DNA of 64,000 nucleotides from Incurvaria masculella (lineage: Eukaryota > Arthropoda > Insecta > Lepidoptera > Incurvariidae). Shown in pieces: positions 10,801 to 25,800 of this stretch. A program made the translations under genes and the position numbers. The stretch is taken from the NCBI GenBank assembly GCA_946894095.1, contig OX335652.1:19057001-19121000 (forward strand). The letters run 5' to 3'. Numbering within the stretch: the stretch's first letter is position 1; every line of letters starts with the position of its first letter. The notes under the pieces were generated by a model that was given only the letters and a program-made list of their open reading frames with translations, did not search any database and had not been told where the DNA came from.

Positions 10801-13800
10801 GTACTGTCAAAACATATTTCGTGTTAATCAATCCAGTCTGTCATGTTAACAATTGTATTAAAGTATATTTTGGTTTTTTTGTTGGGAATCCTAATTTAAA
10901 AGAACGAGGATTAATTTTTTCACCATTTCTTTTTACAAATCCTATAGCAGATGAGTCACAATTTGCATTCATATACCGTCCAACTGCTCTAAATCTTTCC
11001 GAAGTTATAATAGAGATTTTGCCATGGGCTTTCTCCATTAGTTTTACCAAAACCACCAAATCGCACGATCGTACTTTAAACACACCTACATATATTTCCT
11101 AGGATGTTTCTGCTTACTTATTGAAACTTATTTCATTATTTAAAAAAAAAAATCCTAAAAGTAAACAATTTTGTCTAATATGTTGCATGTGTAACAGTTT
11201 TCTTATTCAAATGCCAAACTCTGAAAATATCTGTACAATTTTTGCAAGACCTTAAGTTTTTAATAAAAGACCAATATTTTTCTCTTAAAAAATGATGAGA
11301 AGGATAATTTACGAATTGTACATATTTCCGGCTTTCACTAAAACAAATGAATTATTTCATGGTATTTTTTCATTATTTCAAAATAAGGGTTCCGTGGTTA
11401 ACACTCATATATACTTAACTGAAATCAATCATATTTTCTAGATTAAACGACCATAAATTCATTAAAACATAATGATACAACTTTTGAAGAAAAAAAGAAT
11501 ACGATTGTAGCTCAGATATTTTACTGCCTTAAAAATAATTTAAGGAGAAATCAGAATGTTGTATCCATAAAACAATACAAAACATCAAATAAATAACAAA
11601 TTAACGTCATCGGGATGACTTAGTTATAGGTGTTAATGTCTTGAGTAGTTCAGATTTTATAATCTCGGAAATTCCTTCTTATCTGTCCTCGGGTCTTTTT
11701 CATTGAATTTCTATCAATATGACGTCAATGTAAGGACATCTATCACAAACATATTTATCTTGACGACATACGCCAACACCTGAGGCCTTGGTCCGAGTTA
11801 CCTAAATTTGGCGTTTACGCCGAACCGTTTAATTTTTTTAATTTAATTTTTTATTTATTAATTTATTTTAGGAAAAACAAAAGAGTAACATAGAAAACTT
11901 AATGTAAGTGTTAATATATTGCATAGAAAATATGTTAGTCCCGCTTCGTATTTCACAAGTTTAGCAAAAGTAGTGGGACGAAGCAGTATATGTATAGTGT
12001 AGAACAGTGAAACAAAATAAGAAAAAGTTACAGCTATTGATTAACTTTTATATTAAAGATGTTATATGCTAGTTAGCAAACCACAGTCGATATTGTCGTT
12101 GCAATGCCTAAGTGAATCATCCCGATCGAATAAATTGCAATCTGTAAAACGTAATGTGATGTAATACAATATAGTATAATATAGTCCTATGGGAACATAG
12201 GAACAAAAAAAAATAAGTAAATAACATTGACAGAACTAGATTATTTTAAGGTATGAGTATATTAATAGTAACTACAGTATATTCATACATAAATATATTA
12301 CAAAAAAAAAAGTTGTTGCGACATAATTCCAAGTGGAAGAGATGAGTATTTCTAGTCGAGTTACTAGAACACTAGAAAACACTTACTAGTGTTTTCAATT
12401 GTGTGGAGAACTTATACTAGATTACTAGACAAATATTTAACATTGTCTTGATTCATGAATGTACGGTTTGTTTTAATTAATGAAATACCTCGAAGTGTTT
12501 TTTGATACCAATAATCAACGACGCCACGAATAGTGGCGCAATCAATTTCACAATTACAATATCCGTGATAACTAGTTCAATATCTTTTATCATTTATAGA
12601 TTGTCACATCTTACGATAACACTGTCAGAAGTAATATTTATATGCAAATAATAGGTCAGGTCCCAAATGTTTTGAAAATTATTCCATTAAAAATATCTTG
12701 GTTTGTTTGAATAGTAACTTCTATAATCATAATGAAACCTATGCTGCAATAAATGTGTAGTAAGAATTCACATGTCAACTTCGTTACTTTCCAAAAGCAG
12801 TATGCAGAATATATCAAAAGTCGCCGTATGGTATAACCCCTTCATGCATTATTTTGAATAAGGGTGCAGGACAGTCGAAGGACTTTTTTCAAATTTTCTT
12901 TTCGTGTTCGGTGGATCGTGTAATAGTTAAGGAGTCATGGAGTCTCTGAGGCAACCTTGCATAGGACAGAAGCCAATCCGAGTTCTACCAGTCCCTAATC
13001 CCGATCAATCACCAGGGGAGTTTGTATTACAGGGTCCCAAAAAGACGTGATAACACTAACATGACGTATATTTAACTTATCACATAACATCGAACATATA
13101 AATACTTCAAAAGAAATAGTTCAGCGCAAATCAAGCAAACGTAAATTACTTTTCCTTTATTTTGACGTGATCTATTTTTCTAAAATTTCCCAAACAATAG
13201 GGACTAATGATTCGAATAAATGGGTCTAAAAAGATAAACAAATCAGTTTATATTAATTCGAGGCTACGCAGTGATATCTACGAGTGCATTATAGTAAATA
13301 AATATCATATACAATACATTATCAGATGTTGATTTTGAGCAGAAAACCGGCCAATTGCGAGTTGGACTCGCACACGAAGGGTTCCGTACCATACGTACAA
13401 GAATCAACACAAAAAAATCACGTTTTTTGTATGGGGCCCCCTTTAATTAATAATATTTTTTAATTTTACCCATTTGTTGTTATAGCGGCAAAATAAATAC
13501 ACACTCTGTGAACATTTCAGCTGCCTACCTATTACGGTTCATGAGATACAGGGTTCCGTTTTCACCCTTTGGGTACGGAACCCTAAAAAGATTCCTACGA
13601 ATTGAGAACCTCCTAATGTTTTCGAAGTCGGTTAAAAAGTGCGCTCTGGACATTCATTCGATTAAGGATTAGAACTTTTTACCTCCGGATTACATATCGG
13701 TAATATTGATTATTTTTATCAAAATTTCAGGTAGACGCAGTGTCAGGTGAGATGGAGACAAACGAGTCGGTACTGCGACGCACCGTGCGGCTGGCGACAG

Positions 13801-16800
13801 CTCTCACCGACCGCGGCTTGAAAGTCGGAGACGTGGTCGCGGTGATGGGCCCGCATCACCTCGACCTCTGTATACCGGTGTTCGCGGCGCACTTCATCGG
13901 CGCGGCCATCTTGCCTTTGGGTGAAGTAGCTACCACTGGTACGTATTAATTTCAATCCTCACGTACACACACTGGGTAGAGAAGCGACGAAAAAAATACT
14001 TATTAAAATGGAATGTGACATGTATGCAAATATAATCGACCGGGAAGCAAGGACACATTAATTAAAGAAAGATCCCTGTAAAAAGAACTACTTTACGAAT
14101 ATACTGCAAGGCTGGACCCGAACCAGCAAAACATACCATTCGCGGGTATTGCGTCTAACCAATTTCGCCACCTGCTGTGTACCCATAATTCGGAATTCTC
14201 CTACAGTCCCTCTTCCCGTAATCAATGCCTCCTACTGACACAGTATTAAGATTATACCTACATACATTTATTTAACGCTACACCTGAGTTACAGACCTTG
14301 ACTGCAAATATTGTTTAGACCGGCTCTAGCGTCTGATACCAAATACGATAATGGTTACGACGGAAATATTTCTGAATGTTTAATCTTTGCACTTTTATCT
14401 GAAGCAGGATTCGAATATACCACCCTTAAATTCAATATCAAATGCTCTGGCCGCTAAGCTATCCAGAAGATTGCTTAAATCTACTAATTACTATCGATGA
14501 ATTTTTATTTACACTGTAGTGACACAATAGTCTACAAAATGGCTCTGAATTCGCGTATGAATGTAACGCAAAGACATATTGACTGCAACGATTGAGATAT
14601 CATCCTAATTGCTGTCGTCACAAAAGTAAATTTTGGTATCAGACAGTATGTATATTCTGCCCGGATTGAACTTGATATTTGGTTCGTATTTGATGAATGC
14701 GACCTAGATTTAAAGTAATCAATAGGTCGCAGGTTCAGATCTTGCTTCAGACGAATTTCCAGTGTAAACATTTTTATAATTATTTTCAAAATCTGATTAC
14801 AAGGCTTTAATGTAGATTTCGTTGGAAAACCACAAATTACTTGGATAGCGTTAATGTCGTACCCATTCAATACAAATAAAATTAAGAACTTTTTAGTTAA
14901 TCTAAACGGAATGATCAGATATTTAGCCTGGTTTTAATCAACTGCTGATTTATTTTAATCAACTTAACGGGCTTAAAGGGCCTTTATTGTACTGGTCCTT
15001 GTACTGGTATTGACTGAAACTGTAATAAATGCCCTTAATATGTGGCGATTAAGCTAATTAGCAGTGGTGAAAAAGGACCTTAGACTGTTAACTTCGACAA
15101 TCTTGTATTTGAGTGAAAAATACAATACAGCCCTTTGAAACTTAAAAAATATTCATTAAAAAAAACCAAATGCGTACAGATAAATGGTATACTCTTCAGC
15201 AAAATCTATTTCTCTAAGGATTATAATATATATTCTATTAGGCCCTCAAGGATGTGAATTAGAGCCTAAGTTATGCGATCTGTTCATTTTACATCATTTA
15301 CGTCAATTTTTTATAGTATTTTGACAATTAAATGGATGAAATGATGATTGAGCTGTAGCTGATAGTATCTTATAACAAGATTAGTGCATTGAATGAAAAT
15401 ACATAAATGCAACAGATATAAAGGCTGTTATTTTAACCCAAAGAATCGTTAATTATTAATAAAGTAAAAAAAATAATAAAAGTATAGCAAGTCGGCGCAC
15501 TGTGCCTACAACGAATAGCATTCTGAAATGTGTTAAAAAGTTGATTACATAATAACTATTAAAATGCGTGCACTAAGCAACATACGCGAATGTGCTAATA
15601 CCAAATACCTACTAATACCAAACTGAACGTCAGATATTAGCTTATCATACCACATGGGAACTAGGTGCCATTCCAGGAACTTCCTCGGCTGCATTGAACT
15701 GGATGGAAAATACGGCCCATTCAACCATCGTTTATTCAATACGATGATACCTACGCGGGCGGGATAACCCTACCACCTAGTAAGTAAGGAAGGGTGCTTA
15801 CCCAGCTTATCAACTCGCAAGGCATCGCACCACTAGGCTACCGAGGCTGACAATATTGCATTGTTTATTCATCATCCCTGGATGCTACACTGTACTCAGA
15901 TTTGTCATAATTTAACATTAGCCAGTTCAGCAAAACAAAACACAGCGAAGAAGAACTGGCAAGGAACTCCATTATTATTAGCGCATAATGAATTAATTAT
16001 ACCACACCTACTGTCATGATATTAGCCTGATGGACCACACAGGTCCCATGCCAGGACCCACCTAATGTTCGGCTATATTGAACTGAATCATGAAATGAAA
16101 ATCACGTATTTGTTACCGTATTTCGGGCGACCACCTATTTAGTAAGGAAGGCGACCTAGAGTCTGAAAGATCTAAAAACGGTCACCCATCAAGAACCCGA
16201 CCGAGCCTCGAGTGGTTTCACCTGGTTTATCGAACAAAAGGCTTCACACCACTAGGCTACCGAAGTTGACATATAATAAAGCAAGTAATCTCAATGATAA
16301 GTAATCTTCAACATGACAAAGTACGATTATATTTTGCAAACAAATTTATAATGAGCTTAATCTGCATACACCAAGCTACACCCGCGACGGTTATCAAATC
16401 TGCAGCCGGGATTTGGGGGTTTTCGAAGATTTATTGACTTGGAGAGTTGAATGGTTAGACAACTAAAAAGGTGGATCTTGTCAGCAGGCCTACTCCTGGA
16501 ATTCCGTAATCATTATTACAGCGGTTTTCAAAGCGATTTTCTTGATGAAAAGATTTCGGAGCATAGTATTTCAAATGAATCAAGGTTTCCGTCGAAAAAG
16601 TCGCTTTGAAATCGCTATAAAAGCTGTTTTCTAGAGTCAGAGTTCCTAATAGGCCTACATATCACTAAAAACGCCACGGGGGACACACACGTCACAACCA
16701 TGCACACGATGTTCTTCGATTCAAAACCCGCCGTTCTTCCCTTGGGTTGTTCTTCATGAACCAGGCTTACTGGGGCTTCTGTTCTCAAACGCACGTCTGT

Positions 16801-19800
16801 AAGAGATTGAGAATAAACTTAATGAGAGTTATGCAATACGTTTCCGATTAAATCTGCGTGTAGCAGTTGGTACTTTTGGAAAATTGGAGACAGCGAGTCT
16901 CATTAGGGTCCTGTCGCAAAAAATCAAAAAAAGGGACTCAAATGGTCTGACTCTGGTGTCTGTCGATCACACGCATTTTGTTCCGAATTGTTCTGGTTGT
17001 TTTTTTAGAAATAGCTAAATTTCTGAAGCGCAAATTTTGTATGAAATGGCAAAGTTATCATCAGGAAAAGGGCAAATTTCTTCGTTTCGCACTCTGTCTC
17101 TTAGAGCTGATTTTTCAATAGTCAGATAAACAGCCAGATAACTATTCGACGGATTTATTTACGATTCAGCTTATCCATCCGATATGGAAAGTCCATGTGT
17201 TTATTAGTAAAATTATAGTCAGATAATTGTGATAGAAGATATAATTCTCCGGAAATGACTATCCGTCTTTTGACCAAAGTGAATTTTTACTATCACTCCG
17301 ATAAGTAATATCTGAGGATTGAAATATCGGGCCTTGGTGACATAGGCACGTGAACACGTTCACATTTGGCCGGTCTTTTACCTAAGACTAGAACTCAAAA
17401 AGTACTTTGGAGAAATAGTTGACAATTAATTCATTCATTTGATATAATTTTCTACAAGTCACAATTACTTAGTTCAATTTCAATTTTGAAAAGAAGTACC
17501 AGTAGGTAGGTATAAGTTTATAAAGTAGGTACAATATATGATACAAAGAAATAAAAATGAGAAGTAGTCAATAATAATAAAATTAATTAATTCAGTTTAC
17601 AAAATGTACAGTCATAGTGCAGTTAGGATTGATGGAGCGGCGATCTTCCAGGAATTCCTCTACACTGTAGTATCTAAGCCTTATTAAGAAGATACGCTTT
17701 CAGAAGCCTAGTGAATTTTTGCGAAGACTGTATCACGGATTGCATTGTCTATTTTATTAGCAGCTACATCTGCGAATCTCTCAGAGTGGGCCAGCTAATA
17801 TTCCACAGGCCGATTGCGGTTCCTGTGCCTTGTGTTGTAGCCGAGTCTGTCTCCAGTGCTCATGGTGGACAAGGTTTTTTCTTACAAATTAGGCCACTTT
17901 TAGGATGTAATGCATTTTGATGGATGATACGGATCACATAAATAACTACTATGGCATCTACGTATAACGAGAGGATTTCTGTTGTTTTAGATGATCTACG
18001 GGATAATCTCAAAGCGTCCGAGGCGAAGATTGTGTTCTGTCAGAGTGAGTATACGACGAGGTTGGCTCCACTGCAAAAGACTCTGCCATTCGAAATCGTT
18101 ACGTTCGATAAAAGTGATGACCATCGCACTATGGAGCAGTTCATTCATAAACATTCATCGAATAGCAAAGCATTCAGTTTCAGGTGAGGCCATTTTATAA
18201 TATACCTTATATATTTATTATATGCATATCTATTCTTATATTTCTAGCTGGTGGAATTTTAATGATTAATTATTGTATAAGTGTACAAACGTATGATATT
18301 GAATTGTATTAAAACCATTATGCTTTTCTTCTATTTTGACACGATCGTTAACTCATGTTAAAGTTACAAACTATAGCTTTATTGTAAGAGTAATTTGGTA
18401 ACAATAACAAAATTAAGCTGGAGTTTATTACATAATGGTTGGGATGTATGCCAAAGATGCCATTAACAATTAACAACTTTTAGAGGTATACCTCATAATT
18501 ATCTCACAAACGTTACCCTTTTTTATCCGACTTTAAATATTGCGGTAGTAAATATGCAAAAAAAATGCATTTTAAAATTCCACAGTCGGTGCCCATGGAG
18601 GAGATTTTTGACATAATCTAATGAGCACCGCTACTATAAAATAATTATGTCATTGTTTTTAACAAAATAGGTAGTTGTTATTAGGGTTCCGTACCCAAAG
18701 GGTGAAAACGGAACCCTATTACTAAGCCTCCGCTGTCCGTCCGTCCGTCCGTCCGTCCGTCCGTCCGTCCGTCTGTCCGTCTGTCACAGGGCTGTATCTC
18801 ATGAACCGTAACAGGTAGGAAGCTGAAATTTTTACAGATTATGTATTTATTTTGCCGCTATAACAACAAATAGGTAACATTATAAAATAATAAAAATTAA
18901 AGGGGGGCCCCATACAAAAAACGTGTTTTTTTAATAAATCCTGTACGATCGTACGGAACCCTTCATGTGCGAGTCCGACTCGTACTTGGCCGGTTTTTTT
19001 CTGGACTGTTCAATAATCGTGTGTTTGCTTGTAGTTTTGAAATTACCTTTTTAAAATTTTGACAGTAAAGTAATCGCATGCGGTTGAACAAGCTGTACAA
19101 AGTGATTCGAACCGCTCGGCATATCTTCAACAAAATGTATATGGCGCCATTATCTATTTTATTCTAAGGTAGACGTGCTTAGCTACAATTGATTATTTTC
19201 TAACTCTTCAGATAATGGCGCCATCTACATTTTGTTAAAGATATAACAAGCGTCGATTAACCTTAAAAGCATCCCGATTTCCGATCCTGCACTCCCTGCA
19301 CCCCATTGCAGCCCCAGGGGCGCGGCTCGCGCCAACCGATCCGCATAGAGACGGCGGCGCGGGACACAAGAGGGGGCGTTCAGCTACATACAACCAGATT
19401 AGCTGTTTTTCTTATTTATTTACTTATTTATTAATGTATTTACTTATTTAGGTCTTTTTACCGTATTGGTTCTGTAGGCCGACATAATATTAATAACAAC
19501 GATTGTTGTTTTTGTGTTTGTTGTTGAGACAGCACCATAACCAGCTAACCTTAAAAGGCTTTTCACATTGCAGAGTGCCAGACTTTGACCCTTACAAAAC
19601 CACGGCCTGGCTGATGTCGACAAGTGGCTCCACAGGACTGTCAAAAGTGGCCATGTTGACACACGCAAACGTGGCTTTCCAACTGGCACCAACACGGTAA
19701 GATAACAGTGCACCTGTTCGTATACATGATGTCATTTTTAACGCTCTAATCCAGGTTATCGGGGTAAAGTCTTGGCTTACGGACATGACATGGCGTCGTA

Positions 19801-22800
19801 AATTGACAACTGCAAAGCACTTGTCATTCCTTATCGCGTTGTAAATTAATCGAAGGATAGTATTGTTTAAAGAAAAAAAAACCTGTAATTTTTATTTTAT
19901 TGGACCCGAATGAAATTTAATATACATCTACATATTTTTTTAGGATTGATTGATTGATTGAAAATTATTTATTACGCCACAAAAAAAAAACAATTTACAA
20001 AAGAAAGTATAGTGCAATAACAACATAAGTGGGGCGCAAAGGCGGGCTTATCCCTCGAAGAGATTTCTTCCAGCCGACCTTTGGGTGTTTGAGAAGTTCA
20101 ATAGGTATATATTCGTAGGTAGTGGCGGTAGGTTTGGTTTGTTAGTTATTAGGAACTATATACCATGCATTATCATTTTCTGTGTTTGAACATGGCTGTA
20201 TTGAATCATACCCGAAGCAAGAAATATTATCGCTACGTAATCTTGATTATTTCCATTGCATGAAATTAAATACGTTTTTGCGATTTGTCATGAAATTCTT
20301 CTAGGTGTAGGTACTGGTTTATTCACTATAAAAATTGAGTAGAATATTAGTAGATTCCCAGAATAAAAAATGTGTGGGCATATAGGTTCCGGTAGAGTAG
20401 TTTTTTTTATTGTTATGCATATAAGGAATTTATATATTTGTAAGTAAATTACTGATTATTTCGTATATTTAGTTACGGGTGAACAATATAGGACTTCAAG
20501 CGTCATAGGGGACTTACTATCAAGGTAATGTTTTATTATTATGTTTCCTATTATACCGTATCCTAAGATAAGTTATGGGGTGGTTCCTACGACAATTACA
20601 AACATTCATAATTGTAGTTATAATTAAACTTTTAAAGAACTAACAAAAAGGAATAATGTTTTACAATATGGAATGGCTGTATCATTTTTGAGTTCTAAGA
20701 ACCACAAGATAAAGTCGACCATAGAGCCTCCTCCTTTTGTGAAGTCGGTTAAAAATAAGATTTCGTAGTCCCCGGTCCTACCACATTATAAGACGGCCGC
20801 TCAAAAACTCAAGATAAGCTATCCTTGTCCTAATTGTAGATCCCTGAATAATTTATTTTCCATACCATTTATATTTATCTATTTCTGGCAATAAACAAAA
20901 TCGCAAATTCAGCTTTATTAATTTTAATTTCCTTCATAGCCTCAAGGTCAAAATATTTTCCAAGATGACACAACATATTTGGCAGTGCAAGCATTAATAA
21001 TAGACTTTTTCAATTATTTTCAGAAAATACGACCACGTGGTTGTGACACCAGTTCCGAGACGGTACTTAGTACTCTCACCACTTCAGTGGCAGACCGCTA
21101 TGATTATGTACATTCATGGTATCATGTTCGGCTCACCACGGATACAAACTTCAGAGAAATTAACACCGGACTTTATAATAGACATCATCAATACTTACAA
21201 AGTACGTTTTATTTGATTTATAATAATTACTAGTTTTAATACTAACTACTATTCAACATCAACATTATTTTAACATCCACTGCGGAGCCTAGGACTCTGC
21301 CAAGTCCATCGGCAATCGGATCTGAGTCAGATATCAACAGCTCATTGCTACTTTAAATTGCTGTCGGTGAGTTTCGTTGTCTGACGTATAACGTCGGTCC
21401 TGATCTTATATCGCAGACAAACACAGAGCATAGTCCTTTAGGTCTTCGAGCGGCCTTGAAACTGTCATGCCAGGCCATGCACATAAAAATAAAATAGAAT
21501 AGTTTGAAAATGACAGTTCCGTGTTCGAGGAAGCGACTAGGAAAGCGTAACTGAGACAGTTTTGTTTTATGAAATAAATGTTTACCAAATAAAGTTCTGG
21601 TTCCCCATTTATGGATTTTTAACTGAGCTACGCCACACACGAGCACGCCACGACGTGACATTGGCTTTTACTTTTGGCTCTGTTCCCCCCCTTTTTTTTG
21701 TTCCTCAAGTAACCAATTAGAAAGCAATAAATGAATAAGTTCAACAACTTATTCATAAAGTTATTCTGTTAAACTTATTCATAAGTTTAACAACTTGTTC
21801 ATTCATTGCTTGAATAGATGCTTCCATAGATACTTACTGAAATCAATAACTTGGTTTTACATGAGATCTCACAAGTTATTGTGATGGAGAGATTGTAGAC
21901 TAGGAGGTCGCGACAAAAATGGTAACGATAACGTAAATGGCTGAAACTGGGTTCACAGGATAAAGGCTAACCCTCTGAAGCTAAATGTGTCAGTCTGCCT
22001 GCGCCAAGTGGTTGCGTTACGTAGATAAGGCGCCTGAAAAAGTAGTTATGGTGACAAAAAATATATATTATAAGGAAAATGGCTGCAAACAACGAAGCAT
22101 GAAAGTATCAGTACATTTCTGCTTAGCAATATCAAAACTGAACAAATCTTTGGTTGAATTTCGTAGTTACATGCGATTTAGGTTACAGATATAACTTTAG
22201 GTATATATAAGTATTTAATTAAAAAACCGACTGTTTATTGTTGTATAATTGATAGGTAATGTTTCTAGAAAAAATTGGCATAGACAGACCGATATATTAA
22301 GCATCAGAGGGTTGGTCTCTAACATGTGAACCCAGATTCAGCCATTTACCTTATCATGACCAAAAATGTCGAGACCTCCCGGAGTATTGCGTTGTTGATT
22401 ACCTTAATTGTCACATAATAAGGGTCTTTCTTAGCAGTTTGAAATCAATACCAGTACAATATAATCAGTGTTTTAGTAATACAGCTCCTTTAAGTGTCGA
22501 TTAAAATGAATGAGAACTTAATGAAAACCCGGCTAACATTTTATATTTTTAAAGGGATAAATACTTGCCAGGACGAACTATGCATTCATGCATCAAAGCC
22601 GCAAACAGGCATCTCTTTGCATCGGTGAAGTTGTCGTACGCTGAAGAAATGCAAGTAACTTTGCGGTTTATCTGCATTTGTGCCCCGTCTGCACAAACGA
22701 TGTATAAAATAACACACCATCTTGATATTTTATGATGCCATGCAAGTACATTTGTTAAATCTATGATTTCAGCCTAACTGTGCCGTAGTAAGCCCGACAT

Positions 22801-25800
22801 TGAGCAAATTACTATTGGAGTGGCCAAAGAAATGCGACTTCTCTCATTTTACCAACTGGTGGATCGGTGGATGTCATACGCCTAAGGAGATATTCTCTCA
22901 AGCTCAGGTAAAAAAATATTTTTGTTAATAGGATATAAAGTCTGCTTAAAGTACGGTATAAAAAAGAAGTTAAGGGCCTGGTACTAGCCAAATCGCAAAG
23001 TTAGACGAGGCACCCCAAGTAAACTAACTTAGTCTGACGATTATAAGTGTCATCCTTACAATATATGATTCCTTGTCTAGGAATCGAATGATTTTCGTTA
23101 ATGTATGTTTCCTTTTTCTATACAAAATACATTGCGGAAACGGTGTCCATTTCCGAACTTTTTTGACTAAATGTAGAAATCTAAAAGCAAATGGAATTTT
23201 TTGTTCATGCATATATGCTGTTTTTGCTTATATCTAGAAATCGAATGACTTTCAGATTTCTAATGAGAAAAATCTACTTTTTTTATTATTATTATTATTT
23301 AAATAAATGATGGAACAAAAAAATATTAACAATCCATTATCAGTCTGGAGTTCTATTTGGATTTGCTGAAGCGTTTCACTACATATTATTACATTTGTTA
23401 AAAAGTGCATTTGTATGGCGCGAGTAGTTGGCTAGTCCTAGCGCCTTAAGGCAAATGTTCTGTGTCCTCATACCAAAATACCTTTCAACTTTGTTTAGAA
23501 ACGAAGCTTGTTAGCTCATGAGCAAGGTCGAATACGTTTCAAAATGTATCTGGATAATTCTTATATTCGCTGACGAAAATAAATTTTAATATTTGCAGAA
23601 TTTGATGGGAAACGCAGTGGGAAATATTCACGGCATGACAGAATTGGCGGGATTGACATTCTACGTTAACCACAGTGTAGAAAATGGCTCCCTGGGAACC
23701 CCGTTGGTGGATCTTCAGTACAAGGTGATATATTTATTTCTATTCGATCAGATAGGAATCATCAAAAGAGTTCTTCTGAAACGCCAGAACATTGCCTGTG
23801 ACGCATGTGGTGTGCTTGAAGATGTGTACCATATTTTGGCGGATTGTGTTCGGGTGTGATCGAGAGGTGAATCATTATTTAGCCTGCCAGCTTCGGAAAT
23901 AGCAATTTGAATTTATATTCTGGTAAACGTTATTAAAAAAATAAGAAACTGAAGTCTTGTGTAATTTGGGCTGACATAGTCACAAAGTGTACCAAAGCAT
24001 TGAGGCTTTGGTAAAATAAATACATTAATGATAATATATCGTCGATGTCTTTTTTTTTCAGCTTGTAGACGTGGAAAAGAACACAGAAGTAGGAATCGGG
24101 GAGGTCGGTGAGCTGTGGGTTAAAGGCGATTCGGTATTTAAGGTAACTAACTTAATATTAGGACGGGATTTGTCGTGTGTGATTTGCATTTCACATAAAA
24201 CTGTGGGTTTATTTCCTAACTCACTAGGTAGTAGCGTTAATACCGCTGTTGCAGTTGGTACCATCGTATCCATTTCAAAGTAGCCGCAATATAATGAAGG
24301 TCCTGGCAAGGCACCTTCTTTCCGTAAGGTATGTCACGGCACATGGCTAATATCACGACAGTAGGATGTGGTGTTGTTCTTTATGTCCAGTTACGTAATA
24401 AACGTAATTAGTAAAATACATAATTGACTGAATACGTATGTATTAAGTCTGAAAATGATGGTTCACACATTTCTTTTTGGTCTCCATTATATGATATATA
24501 TTAATTTTTTACATTATTTTTTGAGACATTTATTGTTATTTATTTCAAAGATTATCAAGTTTATAACCTTTTCATTTGGTTTCAAAACGTAGTACTATAT
24601 ACATCAGACCAATTGTGATATATTTAAATGCCACTTCAATATGACTTTTTATTTTACTAATGTAATCAATCAATTTATTTTATCTGGAATTATAGAATCA
24701 TTCAATGATACAGCTTTATTGAAAGTAATTGTAATTTCATGATATCATCTTCCGCGTTGTAGTTTTACATGATTTGCGTGTATGCTCAGAAGCTGTATGA
24801 GTTAATTATATGAAACCTTGTGTGTTTCCAGGGCTACATGAATAACCCTGCAGCAACAAGGGAGACCCTCACACCCCACGGCTGGCTGCGAACTGGAGAC
24901 CTCATGTATAGAGACGAGGCCGGATACTTTTACTTCGTCGAAAGGCTCAAACTTCTGCTCAAGTGTATGGACCGGAGGGCCTCGAACCTTGACAATGTTA
25001 ACCATTCTGTAAGTCAAATTTATGTTTATTGATAGGATAACATCCTTCATTGAGGTGTAACTACCTCAACACCCGTTAGACCAAGTTGGCTAAACAGAAC
25101 AATACTTTTGAATACAATAGGGCTTGGCAGTCAATTAGATCCTTGAGCATAAACAGAGCATAGATTTAGAACCACGGAAAAATCTAGCAATAGAACTTGA
25201 TTGTTTTTTCCAAACTCGAAAAAGAACAAAAATTTATAATCGTTGGCACAGGAACTACGGACTTTATCGAAATACTTTATTATTATCAAGCCATGCTATA
25301 GTACGTTTTAATTATGAGATAACAAATGACTCTTAAAAATCCACCGAACCGAACTAAGTTAGTCTACAAACAGAGTAAACACAAATTCAAATGGAGTGAT
25401 GCAATGATGTATGCGAAATATTACTATCCGTCCTAAAACATTTGTTATAAATATATTTTGAAAATAATCGAAGTCAAAGCAACGCTGTTTTTACAGATAT
25501 CCCCCTCGGAGATTGAAGCGGTGATCCGCCAGGTTGATGGAGTGCTCGAGTAGTATTCACTACGTATAATATTCACTACGTATAATCTTATTTTTTCCAA
25601 AAAATTAAAACCATGCATATCGTATAATAGTCACAACGTATAATGTTATACGTTGTGCATGAATAAAGTTTAAAAATAAAATCAACTATTTGCATCATGC
25701 AGAACGTATAATAGTCACAACGTATAATATTCCTAACATGAATTCACAAAAAAAGAAAACCATGCAGAACGTATAATATGCCAAGAAGCACTGCATAAAG

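Noticed and set aside
10821..11102. 93-codon frame after exon 1, and its antisense partner
   Set aside because: Lies in intron 1, starts after the donor site, has no recognised domain and is AT-rich like the intron.
14100..14480. tRNA genes on the - strand
   Set aside because: B-box and T-arm sequences are good, but acceptor and anticodon arms do not close properly (no U at position 33 of the first). They fit SINE heads.
17711..17920. Possible alternative exon before exon 3
   Set aside because: No acceptor-donor pair in a useful phase and no similarity to the family; exon 2 to exon 3 already joins perfectly.
23725..23859. Extension of exon 7 into the following intron
   Set aside because: A clear GTGATA donor ends the exon at 23724, and exon 8 continues the protein family alignment without gap.
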